Assembly: GCA_041390465.1 (NCBI GenBank)
Contig: JAWKPW010000012.1
Span: forward strand, 1-64,000
Length of the DNA: 64,000 bases
From: JAABRU01 sp041390465
Lineage (GTDB): Bacteria; Desulfobacterota; Desulfobacteria; Desulfobacterales; Desulfococcaceae
Direction of reading: 5' to 3'
The first letter of the stretch is position 1. Every line of letters begins with the position of its first letter. A program made the position numbers and the translations under genes. Shown in pieces: positions 1 to 10,200 of this stretch. The notes beneath the pieces are model-generated. The model was given only the letters and a program-made list of their open reading frames with translations, ran no database searches and was not told the origin of the DNA.

Positions 1-537
1 ACGGTCTTTGACTCTCATGCGGTTCTGCAAACCCTCTGTGCCCATGCCCATCAGGCAGAACAGATACCGGGCAAAATGGCTTTGTTCCGCGTTTTTCCCG
101 TCAAATGCAATGCGGTTCATCTTCCGCACCCGGTAGAGCAGGGAAATGAAGCGGTGATTGAACATATCCAGAAAATCCCGCAAAGCCGTGTCTTTTTTCC
201 GCACCCGTTCCTGAATCAGTTCGGTATAGGGCGGGGGCAGCACGCCGTGATGACCGGCCAGTCCCATAAAACTGACCTCCATGCGGATGGGGGAAGCATC
301 TGATCCGTTTTGGCTGATTGCGCAGACATCACTGGCCGGAAAATCCAAATCCACGGATGAACAAAAACGCAGAGATTCTTTCTGCGTGTCCGCTGTTTCC
401 CCGACAGCCTGTCTGTCCGGATGCAGCATTTCCAGCAGGCGCACAGCCTGATAAAAATCAAAACGCCAGCTTTCCGCAAACAGCCGTTTTTCTAAAAGAT
501 GATCTGCTCCCCGGCTCTGGGGGGCCATATCTTCCAT
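1..537 (-). CDS. tssG: TssG (ImpH/VasB), T6SS baseplate protein, C-terminus cut by window edge
   Basis: This gene starts in the window and continues past base 1, so no stop is seen. The frame opens MEDMAPQSRGADHLLEKRLF, then FAESWRFDFYQAVRLLEML and SFMGLAGHHGVLPPPYTEL, the typical TssG start with its F-x-Q-A-V-R-L and GL-G-x-x-G-x-LP-x-x-Y-T signatures. The ATG at 537 has a GAGGG ribosome site about 7 nt upstream and overlaps the 3' end of tssF by about 46 nt in another frame. TssG with TssF, TssE and TssK forms the baseplate wedge in the cytoplasm under the membrane complex. Family assignment is secure; the C-terminal half cannot be examined. Confidence 0.93.
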   Translation of the reverse strand, partial: MEDMAPQSRGADHLLEKRLFAESWRFDFYQAVRLLEMLHPDRQAVGETADTQKESLRFCSSVDLDFPASDVCAISQNGSDASPIRMEVSFMGLAGHHGVLPPPYTELIQERVRKKDTALRDFLDMFNHRFISLLYRVRKMNRIAFDGKNAEQSHFARYLFCLMGMGTEGLQNRMRVKDR

Positions 538-2315
538 ATTCCCTCACGCTGATGACTTTTGAGGATCAGTTGGGTAAAGGTGTTTACCGATGTGTACAGG
601 GCAAAAAAATGATCCAGCACCGAGGCCAGAAGAAAGGGACTGCTGGCCGTGTACTGACTTTCATCCACCGTCAGACTGATTTCCGTCCCCCGGCAGAATC
701 CCCGCCATGCGTCCGAACCCATGCGGCGGACCACTTTCCGGCAGACCAGATCCCGGATGCCGGCAACCTGATGGGCAATGTCACTTCTGCGCCAGGTGTC
801 CATGAGATCATAAGCGCTGTAAATCATCAGGATTTCCCGCAGGGCGTCCGAATTTTTTTCTCCCTCAGACAGGGAAAGATAATTGAGAGACAGATGGGAA
901 ATCAGACGCCATAAGGTGGAACCGTCCAAAGGCGGATCAATTTGGGCCATTGGTTTCTGCAGCACGGAAATCCGCAGCACAGGCGCGGCCTCCTCAATCT
1001 GCAGCAGGGTTCCGGCAGGCAGTTGTTCAGCCAGCCAGCGGTTGGTGCACAGGGTTTTTGCAAAGACTGCTGTTCCCGGAGGCCGTGCCGGATGGAAATC
1101 CATATCTGTAAAACAAAGATATATCCGTGTGCCGGGCAGATCCGATCTGCCGGTTTTTTCCCTCCGCGCGTACCACCGGGGCCGGCCCGGATTCCCCTCC
1201 ATGCCGTGTGTGAAAGAGAAATAGGGTTCCACGGTTTCTGCTTCATAAGGGGTTCCCCTGACTGCATGCACAGAGCGTATGGAATGAATTTCTGTTATCC
1301 GCTCTCTGCGGCTGTCAGCCGTGAGCAGATATTCCGGCCGGGTTCCGTCAATCCGGATGGGCTCAGTGGTTTTGTGAAAGAGATTGATGACCGGCGTGCA
1401 TCCCAGACAGAAGGTGTCTTCATCAATCATCAGGGTTTTGGCAGGCATCTGATCCAGCACCAGCAGAATATCCGCGCGGCTTCCGGAAAGCTGCACCGAT
1501 GAAAGATCCAAATCAAAAAACAGGTATTTCTGGGGAAAGGCAAAATATTCATGAAGCAGCCGGTATCCCTCATGCGCGTTGGGCGGATCAGGAAGCACAT
1601 TTTCTTCCGGTCCGAATCCCACAGCCCGGATCACTTCCCCAAACGGATAAAGCGGCTTTCCTCTGTCTCCTGTCAGCACCGCTGTTTTCAGGGCATGGAC
1701 AAAAATCAGTTCATACAGACTGGTAGCGGTCATACGGTCGCCGTTGAGATGAAAGCGTATGCAATCCATGCTGATTTTTTCCAGAGGAACCGAAAAACTT
1801 TCCAGGCAAAGGCGCAGCACGATAGCGGCATTGGGCACATGATCCAGAAAATCATACCGGCCTGGGGACTCAAACCCCGCGTAACGCAGTTGCACAGGCC
1901 AGAGCATAAGGGGATAACAGGTTCTGAAACGGCAGATATCACCCTGCTCACTCTGGGCAAACAAAGGAGTATGTCCCGGGATCAGATGACCGGTGGTGAA
2001 TCCGCCCTGATCCGGGTCAACCGCAAACCGGGCAATGGCCATGGACGGCGTGGGGGAAACAAACTGCGGATACAGGATGCCAAGAAGGGCTGTGGAAAGG
2101 CGGGGAAATTCGCTTTCCAGATTGTACTGAATCCGGCCGCTGAGAAAGGCAAAGGATTCGATAAGGCGCTCAATATGGGGATCAGGGCACCGGTCAGCCT
2201 CCAGTTCCAGGCGGCCTGCAATTTTGGGATACTGTCTGGAAAATTCCGCTCCCATCCGGCGCAGACAGGTCAGTTCCCGTTTATAGAATTCCAGCATGTT
2301 TTCGTGCGCGGTCAT
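492..2315 (-). CDS. tssF: TssF (ImpG/VasA), T6SS baseplate protein
   Basis: About 607 residues, normal for TssF. The N-terminus MTAHENMLEFYKRELTCLRR followed by GAEFSRQYPKIAGRL and IERLIESFAFLSGRI is the family hallmark. The frame stays open further upstream to 2456, but those residues are unlike TssF and run through a repeat-containing spacer, so the ATG at 2315 is chosen. TssF forms the core of the baseplate wedge with TssG and TssE. It lies between tssE and tssG in one operon and overlaps tssG. Nothing in the sequence suggests damage. Confidence 0.95.
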   Translation of the reverse strand: MTAHENMLEFYKRELTCLRRMGAEFSRQYPKIAGRLELEADRCPDPHIERLIESFAFLSGRIQYNLESEFPRLSTALLGILYPQFVSPTPSMAIARFAVDPDQGGFTTGHLIPGHTPLFAQSEQGDICRFRTCYPLMLWPVQLRYAGFESPGRYDFLDHVPNAAIVLRLCLESFSVPLEKISMDCIRFHLNGDRMTATSLYELIFVHALKTAVLTGDRGKPLYPFGEVIRAVGFGPEENVLPDPPNAHEGYRLLHEYFAFPQKYLFFDLDLSSVQLSGSRADILLVLDQMPAKTLMIDEDTFCLGCTPVINLFHKTTEPIRIDGTRPEYLLTADSRRERITEIHSIRSVHAVRGTPYEAETVEPYFSFTHGMEGNPGRPRWYARREKTGRSDLPGTRIYLCFTDMDFHPARPPGTAVFAKTLCTNRWLAEQLPAGTLLQIEEAAPVLRISVLQKPMAQIDPPLDGSTLWRLISHLSLNYLSLSEGEKNSDALREILMIYSAYDLMDTWRRSDIAHQVAGIRDLVCRKVVRRMGSDAWRGFCRGTEISLTVDESQYTASSPFLLASVLDHFFALYTSVNTFTQLILKSHQREGIWKIWPPRAGEQIIF

Positions 2316-2400
2316 AAGGCTGTCCCATTCACTGGTCCTGATGATCAAATGTGATTTGGCATAAATCTGTCCGGTTTTTTGAATAAAACATCCGCAGCAG

Positions 2401-2470
2401 ACTTTGTGTTCCTTCGCATCTTCGTGGCTTTGCAGCATTCCGCCACGAAGACACAAAGATTCACAAAGCA
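2401..2470. repeat. CACAAAG-type dispersed repeat with hairpin, tssE-tssF spacer
   Basis: CTTTGTG at 2402-2408 and CACAAAG at 2452-2458 flank a perfect 9-bp stem (CTTCGTGGC at 2420-2428 with GCCACGAAG at 2442-2450). The same vocabulary recurs near 49.8-50.0, 53.2 and 55.86 kb. It sits inside an operon, so it would be transcribed as a hairpin between tssE and tssF. Confidence 0.7.
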
Positions 2471-2474
2471 GAAA

Positions 2475-2945
2475 TCATTCCATATCCCATTCCCCGGTGT
2501 CATCCTGATAAACCGTGCGGAAGGATACCGGCTCCCGAACATCTTCCACGGCCATTATGGCTTCAATTGTCAGCGCAATGGTCTTTTCATTCGGCCTCAC
2601 CGGTTCCGCGTATACCCGGATATTCCGGAGCCGGGGTTCAAATGCGGAAACCGCGCGGGCCAGGCGCCGGGTCAGCCGAAGCTGATCATCGGAACTTGCT
2701 GCTGCATAAGAACCGAAATCCGGTATGCCGTAATCAATGACAGTGAGATCCGCATCATCAAAAACTGCGGCCGGCAGGGATGTCCGGGTATTGAGAAGCC
2801 ACAGAATATCCCGGCGCAGGGATTCCCTGAATTTTTTTCGGCTCTGGGTGCGCAGGGGACGAAGTTCACGGCTTCTGTCCGGCATATCATCCATAAGCCG
2901 ATCCAGCAGAGAGGCTCTGGCCTGAAATATTTCTTTCGTTTCCAT
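2475..2945 (-). CDS. tssE: TssE, gp25-like T6SS baseplate protein
   Basis: 156 residues. The order RASLLDRLMDD, then RDILWLLNTR, then DYGIPDF matches the gpW/gp25 (lysozyme-like fold without catalysis) baseplate family, as does the C-terminal stretch on scaling of Ig-like strands (LTIEAIM). TssE contacts the first sheath ring. It lies between hcp and tssF, as expected in a T6SS core operon. No strong ribosome site is visible before the ATG at 2945. Confidence 0.93.
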   Translation of the reverse strand: METKEIFQARASLLDRLMDDMPDRSRELRPLRTQSRKKFRESLRRDILWLLNTRTSLPAAVFDDADLTVIDYGIPDFGSYAAASSDDQLRLTRRLARAVSAFEPRLRNIRVYAEPVRPNEKTIALTIEAIMAVEDVREPVSFRTVYQDDTGEWDME

Positions 2946-3000
2946 GCGTCATGTCAAACAGGGCGGAGGCTTACCCGCACCCGCCCCTTATTCCTGATTA

Positions 3001-3510
3001 TCAGGCATCCACCTTGTTGATCTTCAGGTCATGCCAAATTTTCTGAACACCCTCAGCCGCGGCATCCTCTTTCTTCTTTGAGTTGTAACTGTATGTCACT
3101 TTGGAATAGGACAGAGAGAAATTCTCAACAGGAATATCACCCCCACCCCCGGAAATGGAGAAGTTGGAAATAATCACATTCTCCAGATCTATGGTAAGGT
3201 ATTTGATGGGTTCATTGTTTCCATCTGCCCGGAAACATTCAAGAGATGCAGTTGCAAACTGATCACCCGACCAGCAGGCCTTCAGCAGATCATCCGTGGC
3301 CGAATCCAAGTATTTGGTAATGGACAAATCCGAATGGTTGGCCCGTTCAATGGTGGAACCGGTGGAACTTCGGATGGGGGACGCAGGCTGTGAAAAACCG
3401 TGACTCCAGGAAAGAACCTCAATCCACTTGGCATGTTTTTCATCCTCGGCTTCCCCGTCTACAGCTTTGCCTTTTTCTGTTTTCAGCAGCAGATACATGT
3501 TGGTCGCCAT
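3001..3510 (-). CDS. hcp: Hcp (TssD), T6SS inner tube protein
   Basis: 169 residues beginning MATNMYLLLKTEKGKAVDGE. The block WIEVLSWSHGFSQPAS and the later SLECFRADG, IKYLTIDLENVIISNFS and ENFSLSYSKVTYSY are diagnostic of Hcp. Hexameric rings of this protein stack into the tube that is fired through the sheath. A good ribosome site (AAGGAG) precedes the ATG at 3510. The gene follows tssC after a hairpin-bearing spacer, which may help set its expression apart from the rest of the operon (inference). Confidence 0.96.
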   Translation of the reverse strand: MATNMYLLLKTEKGKAVDGEAEDEKHAKWIEVLSWSHGFSQPASPIRSSTGSTIERANHSDLSITKYLDSATDDLLKACWSGDQFATASLECFRADGNNEPIKYLTIDLENVIISNFSISGGGGDIPVENFSLSYSKVTYSYNSKKKEDAAAEGVQKIWHDLKINKVDA

Positions 3511-3557
3511 GCAACTCTCCTTATTTTCAATGGTTATGTTTACAGTAAAATCAGTTC

Positions 3558-3589
3558 TCAGGTGTCAGGACAAAATACCTGACACCTGA
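3558..3589. repeat. 12-bp stem hairpin made of two ACACCTGA-type units, tssC-hcp spacer
   Basis: TCAGGTGTCAGG at 3558-3569 is perfectly complementary to CCTGACACCTGA at 3578-3589 with an 8-nt loop. The units belong to the dispersed ACACCTGAC repeat family also seen near 20.65, 25.05 and 54.5 kb. In the tssB-tssC-hcp transcript it could act as a processing or partial stop element; no T-run follows it. Confidence 0.75.
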
Positions 3590-3617
3590 ATTCCGGTCAT
3601 CCGTGAATGATGCCGCA

Positions 3618-5102
3618 TCATGCCGCTGGCGGCGGAAGTTCTGCCACCAGACGGATGGAAGTGGTCAGCTCCTCAAGCTGGAAATGGGGCCGGAGAAATA
3701 CCACAGCCTTGTAACAGCCCGGTTTGCCCGGTATATCTGTAACATCCACACGGGCTTCCCGCAGCGGATGCTGCGATTTGGTCACCTGGCCTGCGTCATC
3801 CTGGGCCAGCACATAATTGCCAATCCACCGGTTCAGGAATGCCGACACATTGGAAGCCGTCATAAAACTGCCGATTTTGTCCCGCATGATTGCCTTGATA
3901 TAATGGGCAAAGCGGGATGCAGCCAGAATATAGGGCAATACAGTGGATATTCTGGCATTGGCATTGGCTGCGTTGGTGTCATAGACCCTGGGTTTCTGGG
4001 TGGTCTGTCCGCCGAAGAAGGCAGCGTAATCTGTGCCCTTGCAGTGAACCAGTGCAATAAATCCCAGATCATTGAGTTCCTTTTCCCTCCGGTCTGTGAT
4101 CGCGATTTCCGTGGGACATTTCAGGGCAATATCCCCCTCATCGGTTTTAAAGGTATGGGTGGGCAGTCCTTTTACCAGCCCCCCGCCTTCCACGCCCCGT
4201 ATGGCTGCGCACCATTTGTAAAGTGCAAACGCGTTGGTGATGCGCTGGGCCAATGCCCACATGGAATTGCCCCACAGATATTTGCTGTGATCCCTGCCGT
4301 CCACGTCCTCCTCAAACTTCATCCCTTCCACCGGAACGGTTTTTTCGCCATAGGGAAGACGCAGAAGGATGTGGGGCAGTGTCAGGGTGACATAACGGGA
4401 ATCCTCGCTTTCCCGGAAAGAACGCCATTTGATGAGTTCCAGACTTTCAAACACTTTGGCCAGATCCCTGGGGACCCCCAGTTCTGTATAGGATTTCATG
4501 TCAAAAAGCTTGGGACTGGCTGCTGCGATGAAAGGAGCGTGCGCGGCTGCGGCCACATTGGATATTTTCTCCAGCAAAGCCATATCCTGGGGATGACGGC
4601 CAAATTCATAGTCTCCGAACAGCACACTGTAGGGATGACCGCCGAAAGTGCCGTATTCCTCCTCATAGACTTTTTTGAACAACTGGCTCTGATCAAATTC
4701 CACAGCCTTTTCCAGATCCCTGAGCAGTTCAGCCTTGGTGATGTTGAGCAGGCGCAGTTTCAACTGTGTGCCGGTCTCGGTGTTCATCACCAGATAGTTC
4801 ATTCCTCTCCATGAGGCTTCCAGTTGCTGGAATTCAGGCGCGTGCATGATTTCATTCAACTGTTTTGTCAGCAGATTGTCAATTTCCGCAATTCGCTGAT
4901 TGATCATGGCTGCGGTATCCGCGCTGACGCTCATGCCCTCATCCAGAATCTGGGAAACCAGCTCTCCGATGAGATCCCGTGCATAGGGAACCTGAGATTC
5001 ATCATGGGCCATTTTGCCTTTTTGGACAATTTTATCCAGAAGGCTCAGTTCCGCTTCGGCTTCCGCCACTGCGACACTCTGTTCAACCTGTTCTTCTGCC
5101 AT
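3618..5102 (-). CDS. tssC: TssC (VipB), T6SS contractile sheath large subunit
   Basis: 494 residues from the ATG at 5102, which has GGGAGG 6 nt upstream; an in-frame codon at 5117 is less likely. Family marks include LEASWRGMNYLVMNTETG, LIGDYEFGRHPQDM-type text (LFGDYEFG), and the C-terminal block with QLEELTTSIRLVAELPPP. TssC pairs with TssB to form the helical sheath that contracts to drive the Hcp tube. Gene order tssB-tssC-hcp is the standard T6SS arrangement. Intact. Confidence 0.96.
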   Translation of the reverse strand: MAEEQVEQSVAVAEAEAELSLLDKIVQKGKMAHDESQVPYARDLIGELVSQILDEGMSVSADTAAMINQRIAEIDNLLTKQLNEIMHAPEFQQLEASWRGMNYLVMNTETGTQLKLRLLNITKAELLRDLEKAVEFDQSQLFKKVYEEEYGTFGGHPYSVLFGDYEFGRHPQDMALLEKISNVAAAAHAPFIAAASPKLFDMKSYTELGVPRDLAKVFESLELIKWRSFRESEDSRYVTLTLPHILLRLPYGEKTVPVEGMKFEEDVDGRDHSKYLWGNSMWALAQRITNAFALYKWCAAIRGVEGGGLVKGLPTHTFKTDEGDIALKCPTEIAITDRREKELNDLGFIALVHCKGTDYAAFFGGQTTQKPRVYDTNAANANARISTVLPYILAASRFAHYIKAIMRDKIGSFMTASNVSAFLNRWIGNYVLAQDDAGQVTKSQHPLREARVDVTDIPGKPGCYKAVVFLRPHFQLEELTTSIRLVAELPPPAA

Positions 5103-5204
5103 AGCTACCTCCCTCATACACCTGGTTGCAAATTTTCTGTCTGTGGTCTGCCTGCCGGAGTTGCCTTAAGGCGGCCTGCTCCCACAAAATCTGATCTGCC
5201 CTGC

Positions 5205-5720
5205 TTACGCCTGTTCCTGATCTGAAGGTTTTTCTGTGAGCGATTTCAACTCATTGAGATTTTCCGTATTCACCACGACATCTTTGAGAAGCCCTTCCAG
5301 TTCATCATTGCCATCCAGTTTGGTCAGCAGATCCGACAGTCTCTGCCGGGCCTCATAGAGTTTCCGGAGCGGTTCCACCTGTTTGAGAACATTGACCGGA
5401 TCAAAATCATCCATATTTTTGAATTTCAGCTCTATATTGAGCTTGCTGCCGTCATCGGCCAGCCGGTTTTCCACCTGAAAGGCCAGACGCGGTCCAATCG
5501 CTCCCATGATTTCATTGAAATTGTCCCGGTCAATTTCAACAAATTTGCGATCCTTGATCTTGGGCAGCGGCACTTCGGGTTTTCCGGACAGATCAGCCAG
5601 AATCCCGCCCACAAAGGGAAGTTCTTTCATCTGAATGGCATCCCCGATTTCCACATCATAGGTGATCTGCACACGGGGCGGCCGGACACGGCTCAGTTTG
5701 TGCTGTGTACTTTCTGACAT
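5205..5720 (-). CDS. tssB: TssB (VipA), T6SS contractile sheath small subunit
   Basis: 171 residues. VRPPRVQITYDVEIGDAI, LPFVGGILADLSG and KDRKFVEIDRDNFNEIM are the usual TssB motifs, and FKNMDDFDPVNVLKQVEPL is the conserved sheath-interface region. It heterodimerises with TssC. A strong AAGGAG lies upstream of the ATG at 5720. The C-terminal acidic/helical tail is where ClpV recognition usually maps in the TssB/TssC complex (family knowledge). Confidence 0.96.
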   Translation of the reverse strand: MSESTQHKLSRVRPPRVQITYDVEIGDAIQMKELPFVGGILADLSGKPEVPLPKIKDRKFVEIDRDNFNEIMGAIGPRLAFQVENRLADDGSKLNIELKFKNMDDFDPVNVLKQVEPLRKLYEARQRLSDLLTKLDGNDELEGLLKDVVVNTENLNELKSLTEKPSDQEQA

Positions 5721-5840
5721 AATTTCTCCTTTTTATTTATTGTTATTGTCTGTATGCTCATGTTGGCAATCATATGGCACAGTAAAACCTGTTCATCTGA
5801 AACTTTTGGGGGAACCGGTGAACAACTGATACCTGAATTC

Positions 5841-6998
5841 TCACATCTGCCCCTTGAGTCCCAGCAGTTTGAATATCTGATTCAGATCATGCTCATCCAT
5901 AATCAGTTCCTGCAGCAGTTCAGTGAGGGGCATATGGCCCCAGGAGACTGCACGTTTCACCAGATAGGGTGTGGGGCTGTGGGGCTCATGAATCAGCAGA
6001 TAATCCGCAGCCGCTGACAGCATCCTGTAGGCATCCGAGCGGCTGCGGATGGCAACGGATAAAACCGGGCCGCGGCTTTCCGCTGTCCCGCTTTCCCCAT
6101 TCTCCCGGATCTCAGATTCCCTGCTGTCTTCTTCTCCATCGGCTGTTTGTTTTTCCTGGAAAAAATTCTGGGTCAATCCCTGTATCCGAATCAGAACATC
6201 TCTGAATTTTCCCAGACTCGGAGATAATTTCCCGCACTGTCTGTCCAGAAACTGTGTCAGTGCCGCCAGAAGGGACAGGGATTCATTCAGACAGGCAGCC
6301 TGCATTTCATAAAAAGATTTGGAAGAAAACATGACACTTGCCAAAAAACGGGAACGGGTGATTCTGCCTTTGGCAACCTCCTGCTCATACTGTTTTTTAT
6401 CCCTTATCTCGATTTTTTCCAGTTCTTCAGCCTCTTCCCAGTCTGAAAAGGAATGGGGCACAGCCTCCATGGAATTCTCCGGCCGGGTTATGTGAACCAT
6501 CTTCATGCTGATGGAAAGATTTTCGTTCATCCACACAAAAGGCGAAACTCTGGCCTCAGGGCCGTCTTCTCTGTCTATCTCGGGATAGAGCGTATCCCAG
6601 AATCTTTCACAAAGTTCTTTGAGCAGTTTGAGACCATCCCGCAGACCTGCAAATCCCTTTGTCTGCATAAGGGCTTCCGCAAGCCATACGGCTATCTGAA
6701 TATCCTTGGTGCGGATGGCAAGGGCCTGGATGCAAATCTCCCGCACTTTGTTCCAGTCAGCCTTTTTCAGTTCCCTTTCCCATACGCCTTGGGGAAGATT
6801 GGGATCATCCGCTCTTCTGGCCTCCCGAATTCTGTCATATGTGCCCTCATAGCGCAGATTCTCTCCGGCAGGGCGATCTTCGGAAATCGGTTCCAAAAGA
6901 CGTTCCATATCAAAATGCAGATGACCGGCATCCCGATTTTGGGCGGTTTCATCCTCGGAGAAAACGTGCACTGCTTCTTTTTCGTGTTCCGGATTCAT
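5841..6998 (-). CDS. tssA: TssA (ImpA N-terminal family), T6SS baseplate/sheath cap protein
   Basis: 385 residues. The N-terminal ImpA domain is clear: RLLEPISEDRPAGENLRYEG followed by WNKVREICIQALAIRTKDIQ, AVWLAEAL and LRDGLKLLKELCERFWDTLYP. The C-terminal part ends with RSRSDAYRMLSAAADYLL and HSPTPYLVKRAVSWGHMPL, the VI-A type tail seen in short TssA proteins. TssA primes tube and sheath assembly and can stay at the distal sheath end. It lies between tssM and tssB. Confidence 0.92.
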   Translation of the reverse strand: MNPEHEKEAVHVFSEDETAQNRDAGHLHFDMERLLEPISEDRPAGENLRYEGTYDRIREARRADDPNLPQGVWERELKKADWNKVREICIQALAIRTKDIQIAVWLAEALMQTKGFAGLRDGLKLLKELCERFWDTLYPEIDREDGPEARVSPFVWMNENLSISMKMVHITRPENSMEAVPHSFSDWEEAEELEKIEIRDKKQYEQEVAKGRITRSRFLASVMFSSKSFYEMQAACLNESLSLLAALTQFLDRQCGKLSPSLGKFRDVLIRIQGLTQNFFQEKQTADGEEDSRESEIRENGESGTAESRGPVLSVAIRSRSDAYRMLSAAADYLLIHEPHSPTPYLVKRAVSWGHMPLTELLQELIMDEHDLNQIFKLLGLKGQM

Positions 6999-7263
6999 CT
7001 GTTTCTGTCCTTATCCCCAGTTGTTATCCGTTGCTTCCGGCATTGTGAGGAGTGCCAAATTTGCAGTCTGGTTCACCGGAGGCCAAACTGGAAGTTTGAC
7101 GTTCTTTCGCTCCTCAGGGTCTGCATCAAAATAACCTGTTATTAAACCTGAGGGTTTCCAAAACCCTCCGGATTTCCGGACAGGAAAATTGTACAGGTTA
7201 TTTTTTTACAAGCCCTTGCGTTAATCAGGCAAACAGGTTCCCTGTCACCACCGGCACCCGGTT
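6999..7263. other. tssM-tssA spacer with short palindromes, no gene
   Basis: No convincing reading frame is seen. It holds a small palindrome, CAAACTGGAAGTTTG at 7084-7098, and an imperfect stem made of AACCTGAGGGTTT near 7146 and AAACCCTCCGG near 7159. They may shape mRNA stability between the two T6SS halves. Confidence 0.5.
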
Positions 7264-10200
7264 TCACTTTTGTGTTTCCGCAGTCAATGCCGGAGCCCTG
7301 TCCGGAAAAGAGGGCATGAGAAGGATCTGTCCGGGTTTTCCCGGAACTTCCAGAGCCACGCGCAGAAAAACCTTTGTCAGATACCGGTCTGCAATCTGCA
7401 AATCCTCCCCCAGCCGTTCTGCATTGATCTGAAAAGCCAGCAGATGATCTTTCCGGACATCGGAACCCGGAACTGTCTGAGCGGAAGAATCCGCAAAGGT
7501 TCTGAGAAAACGCAGCAGAGCCCACTGATTTGCGAACAGATAGGAAACCGTTCTGGCCTCGCTGTCGGTCTGTCCAAATTTTCCTGCAAAAACAGGATAA
7601 TCCATTCCATTCCTGGCCCAGCGGAGAGACAGTGTGACGGGACTGCCCGGTTTCCAGTATCCACCGGTTTTCTCATCTCCGTACCGGATCACCTGATCGC
7701 CGCAGGTGAATCTCCATTCAATAATCCGGTTGCCCATGATTTCCGCCCCCTGATTTGCCCGGAACCCAATGTCAAAGGCAAAGACCGGAATATCAGACAG
7801 TTTCCCCCTGTCAACTGTTCCATCCGCCGCCTCCGGAATCGCATTTTTGCTCTGCTCCGGAGACTGTGCAGAGGGAGCCGGCACAGGGACTGCGGGGTTC
7901 AGAAAATGTTCAAAAAACTGCCGGACTGTTTTCATCTGTCCCAGAAATTCTGCCGTGTGCTGAGCAGATATCCCAAATTTTCCCTCTTTGCCAATGGCCG
8001 CAAGAATGTCCGGGACTTCCCGGTCAAACACACGGTAGAAATCGCGAATATCCTCCGGAGACACTTCAGGGACATGATCAGAGTCTCCGAGGCCGGAAAA
8101 GGGGAATCTGCCTGCGAGTTTTTCATCAAAAAGATCTTTGACAGCATTGTACTTCGCGATGGTGACATCCGCGGACAGTTCTTTGCACCGCCAAAATATC
8201 TTTCTCCGGAGTTCATTTCTCTTTTGCAGAAAAATATCACCGGATTGGACATCCACATCTGCTTGTGCAATTTTTTCAAAATAATTTTCAACCCTTGTGC
8301 TGCCCATATCAAAAAGAATGAATTTTTCCAAAGCAGTCAGGGTGTTTTCCGGTTCTTTGTTTTCATATTTGTCCAGTTCCGCAAGAATCCGGTTCCATTT
8401 CAGATACAGCCTTTCCTCTTTGCGGTTTTTGGCGATATTGCTGGCAGAAAGAAAGGAAACCACCGGTTCCGCGTATTCAAAGGACAGATGGGCAACGCGT
8501 TCTCTCTGGAGTTTCAGATAATGTTTGAGTTCCTCCTCATCAGCCACATCAAAAGCGGCCAGAGACAGGGGGCTTTGACCGTCCCACCAGGAAAAATCTG
8601 TGCCTCTGGCATTGTACAGATTCTCCCTGCTCAGATACTCATCCACAATTTTCAGCAGACGGATGGGCTGCGCATACAGAATATCTGACAAAATCCAGTG
8701 CAGATCCGTGAGATCCAGGTGTCTGGAATACAGCAGCAGCGCGTTGAGAAGTTTTGCTGCCTCTTTGAAATTCTTTATTTCCGCACTCACGTCACTGCCC
8801 TGAAAATATCCGGCCGTTTCCAAAGGCAGCGGTTCTGTGCGGATGGCCTGCCCAACTTTGTCCAGAAGGCTTTTTTCCAGATTTGATCGGGCCACATTCT
8901 GCACAGAATTCCGCAGTTCCTTTGGAAAGTTTTTCAGACCAATCTTCATAAACTCCTCATAGGGCCTGAACAACTGCACTGCTTCATTGAGCACACTGAT
9001 ATTCCAGAATATTCTCATTCCCGCAGGAATCATGACATCATATTTCTGCGCTTTTTCCATGACCATGAATTTCTGTTCCAGCAGACGTTCCAAATCTGAC
9101 CTGAGTGCCAGGGCGGCCGGAGAAAGTTCATTGACAATTTCTCCGCCCTCCCGTTTCAGCAAAGGACCGGTCAGCACGGATTCCTGTAGAGCCAGATTCT
9201 CCCGAAGTTCCCTGAAATTCTCTTTTCTTTCTTTTTCAAGGAGTTGCAGAAAACCGGGTTCAAAGGATTTCAGTTCAGCATAGGATTTCAGCAGGTTATC
9301 AAAGGCTTCCGTGAAATTCAGATGTTCGCTGAAGATCCATTTCAGTTCTGCACGCTGCAGCATTGTCCGGGTCTGTGCAATGGTTTTCAGAACGTCGCGA
9401 ATCAGTTCTTCATCATATGCGGAGCTTCGGCTTTTTTCCCCGAAATTCTTCAACTGCAGGGAAAGGGTCTGCAGATGCAGCAGAAGGGCATTGGATAGGA
9501 AAATTTTCTCATACAATTCCCGGAATTTCGGCAAGGTGACTGTTCTGTGGTAAAAGTTGAAAATGGGAGAGATTTTATCCGCAAACCTGGCTTCTCCCAG
9601 AGCTTTCTGATAATAATTCCCGCTCTGATAGAAATCCTCAGACAGGTTTATGTCATAAAGATACTGTATCGTTCTGCCCAGTTCCCTCAGATTGCGGGAT
9701 TTATCCAGATTAAAATAAAGAGAGGAATAAGTTTCCAGTTCCCTGAAATCTTCAGCAAACGCTTTCAGTTGCACAAACTCGGGAAATTCCTCAATGAAAA
9801 GCACTTCATATTTTCCGGCCCGCGCAGAAGGTCCGCTCTGCTTCAGCCTGTCAAACATCAGGGAGGTTTTCTGCACCAGCCGCAGATACATGCCTTTGAG
9901 GATGAAGATATTGTAGGCCAGGGCCATTGCCTTTTCATTTTTTTCGTGAATCTCACTGAAAAAGGACGCGGGAATAAAAGGATGCTTGAGGCTGCTCACT
10001 TCCGACAGTCCTTTGATCAGTTGCTCTGCTGCGCCTGTAAACACCTGACTTTCCGTTGAATCCTGCAAAATGGCATACAGTTCCGCCCCGCTTAATGTTT
10101 TCAGTTTTGTCCCCTGGCCCGGACTGTCATTGAGCCTGCTGACAAATTTTTCCAGTCTTTGGGCATTGTCACTGATTTTTTCCACAAATTTTTTCAGTTC

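Noticed and set aside
3603..4814. Long plus-strand open frame opposite tssC
   Set aside because: Translation shows no domain and is rich in Cys, His and Phe; it is the antisense of a clear TssC.
7270..8688. Plus-strand open frame opposite tssM
   Set aside because: Antisense shadow; no family features and no ribosome site.
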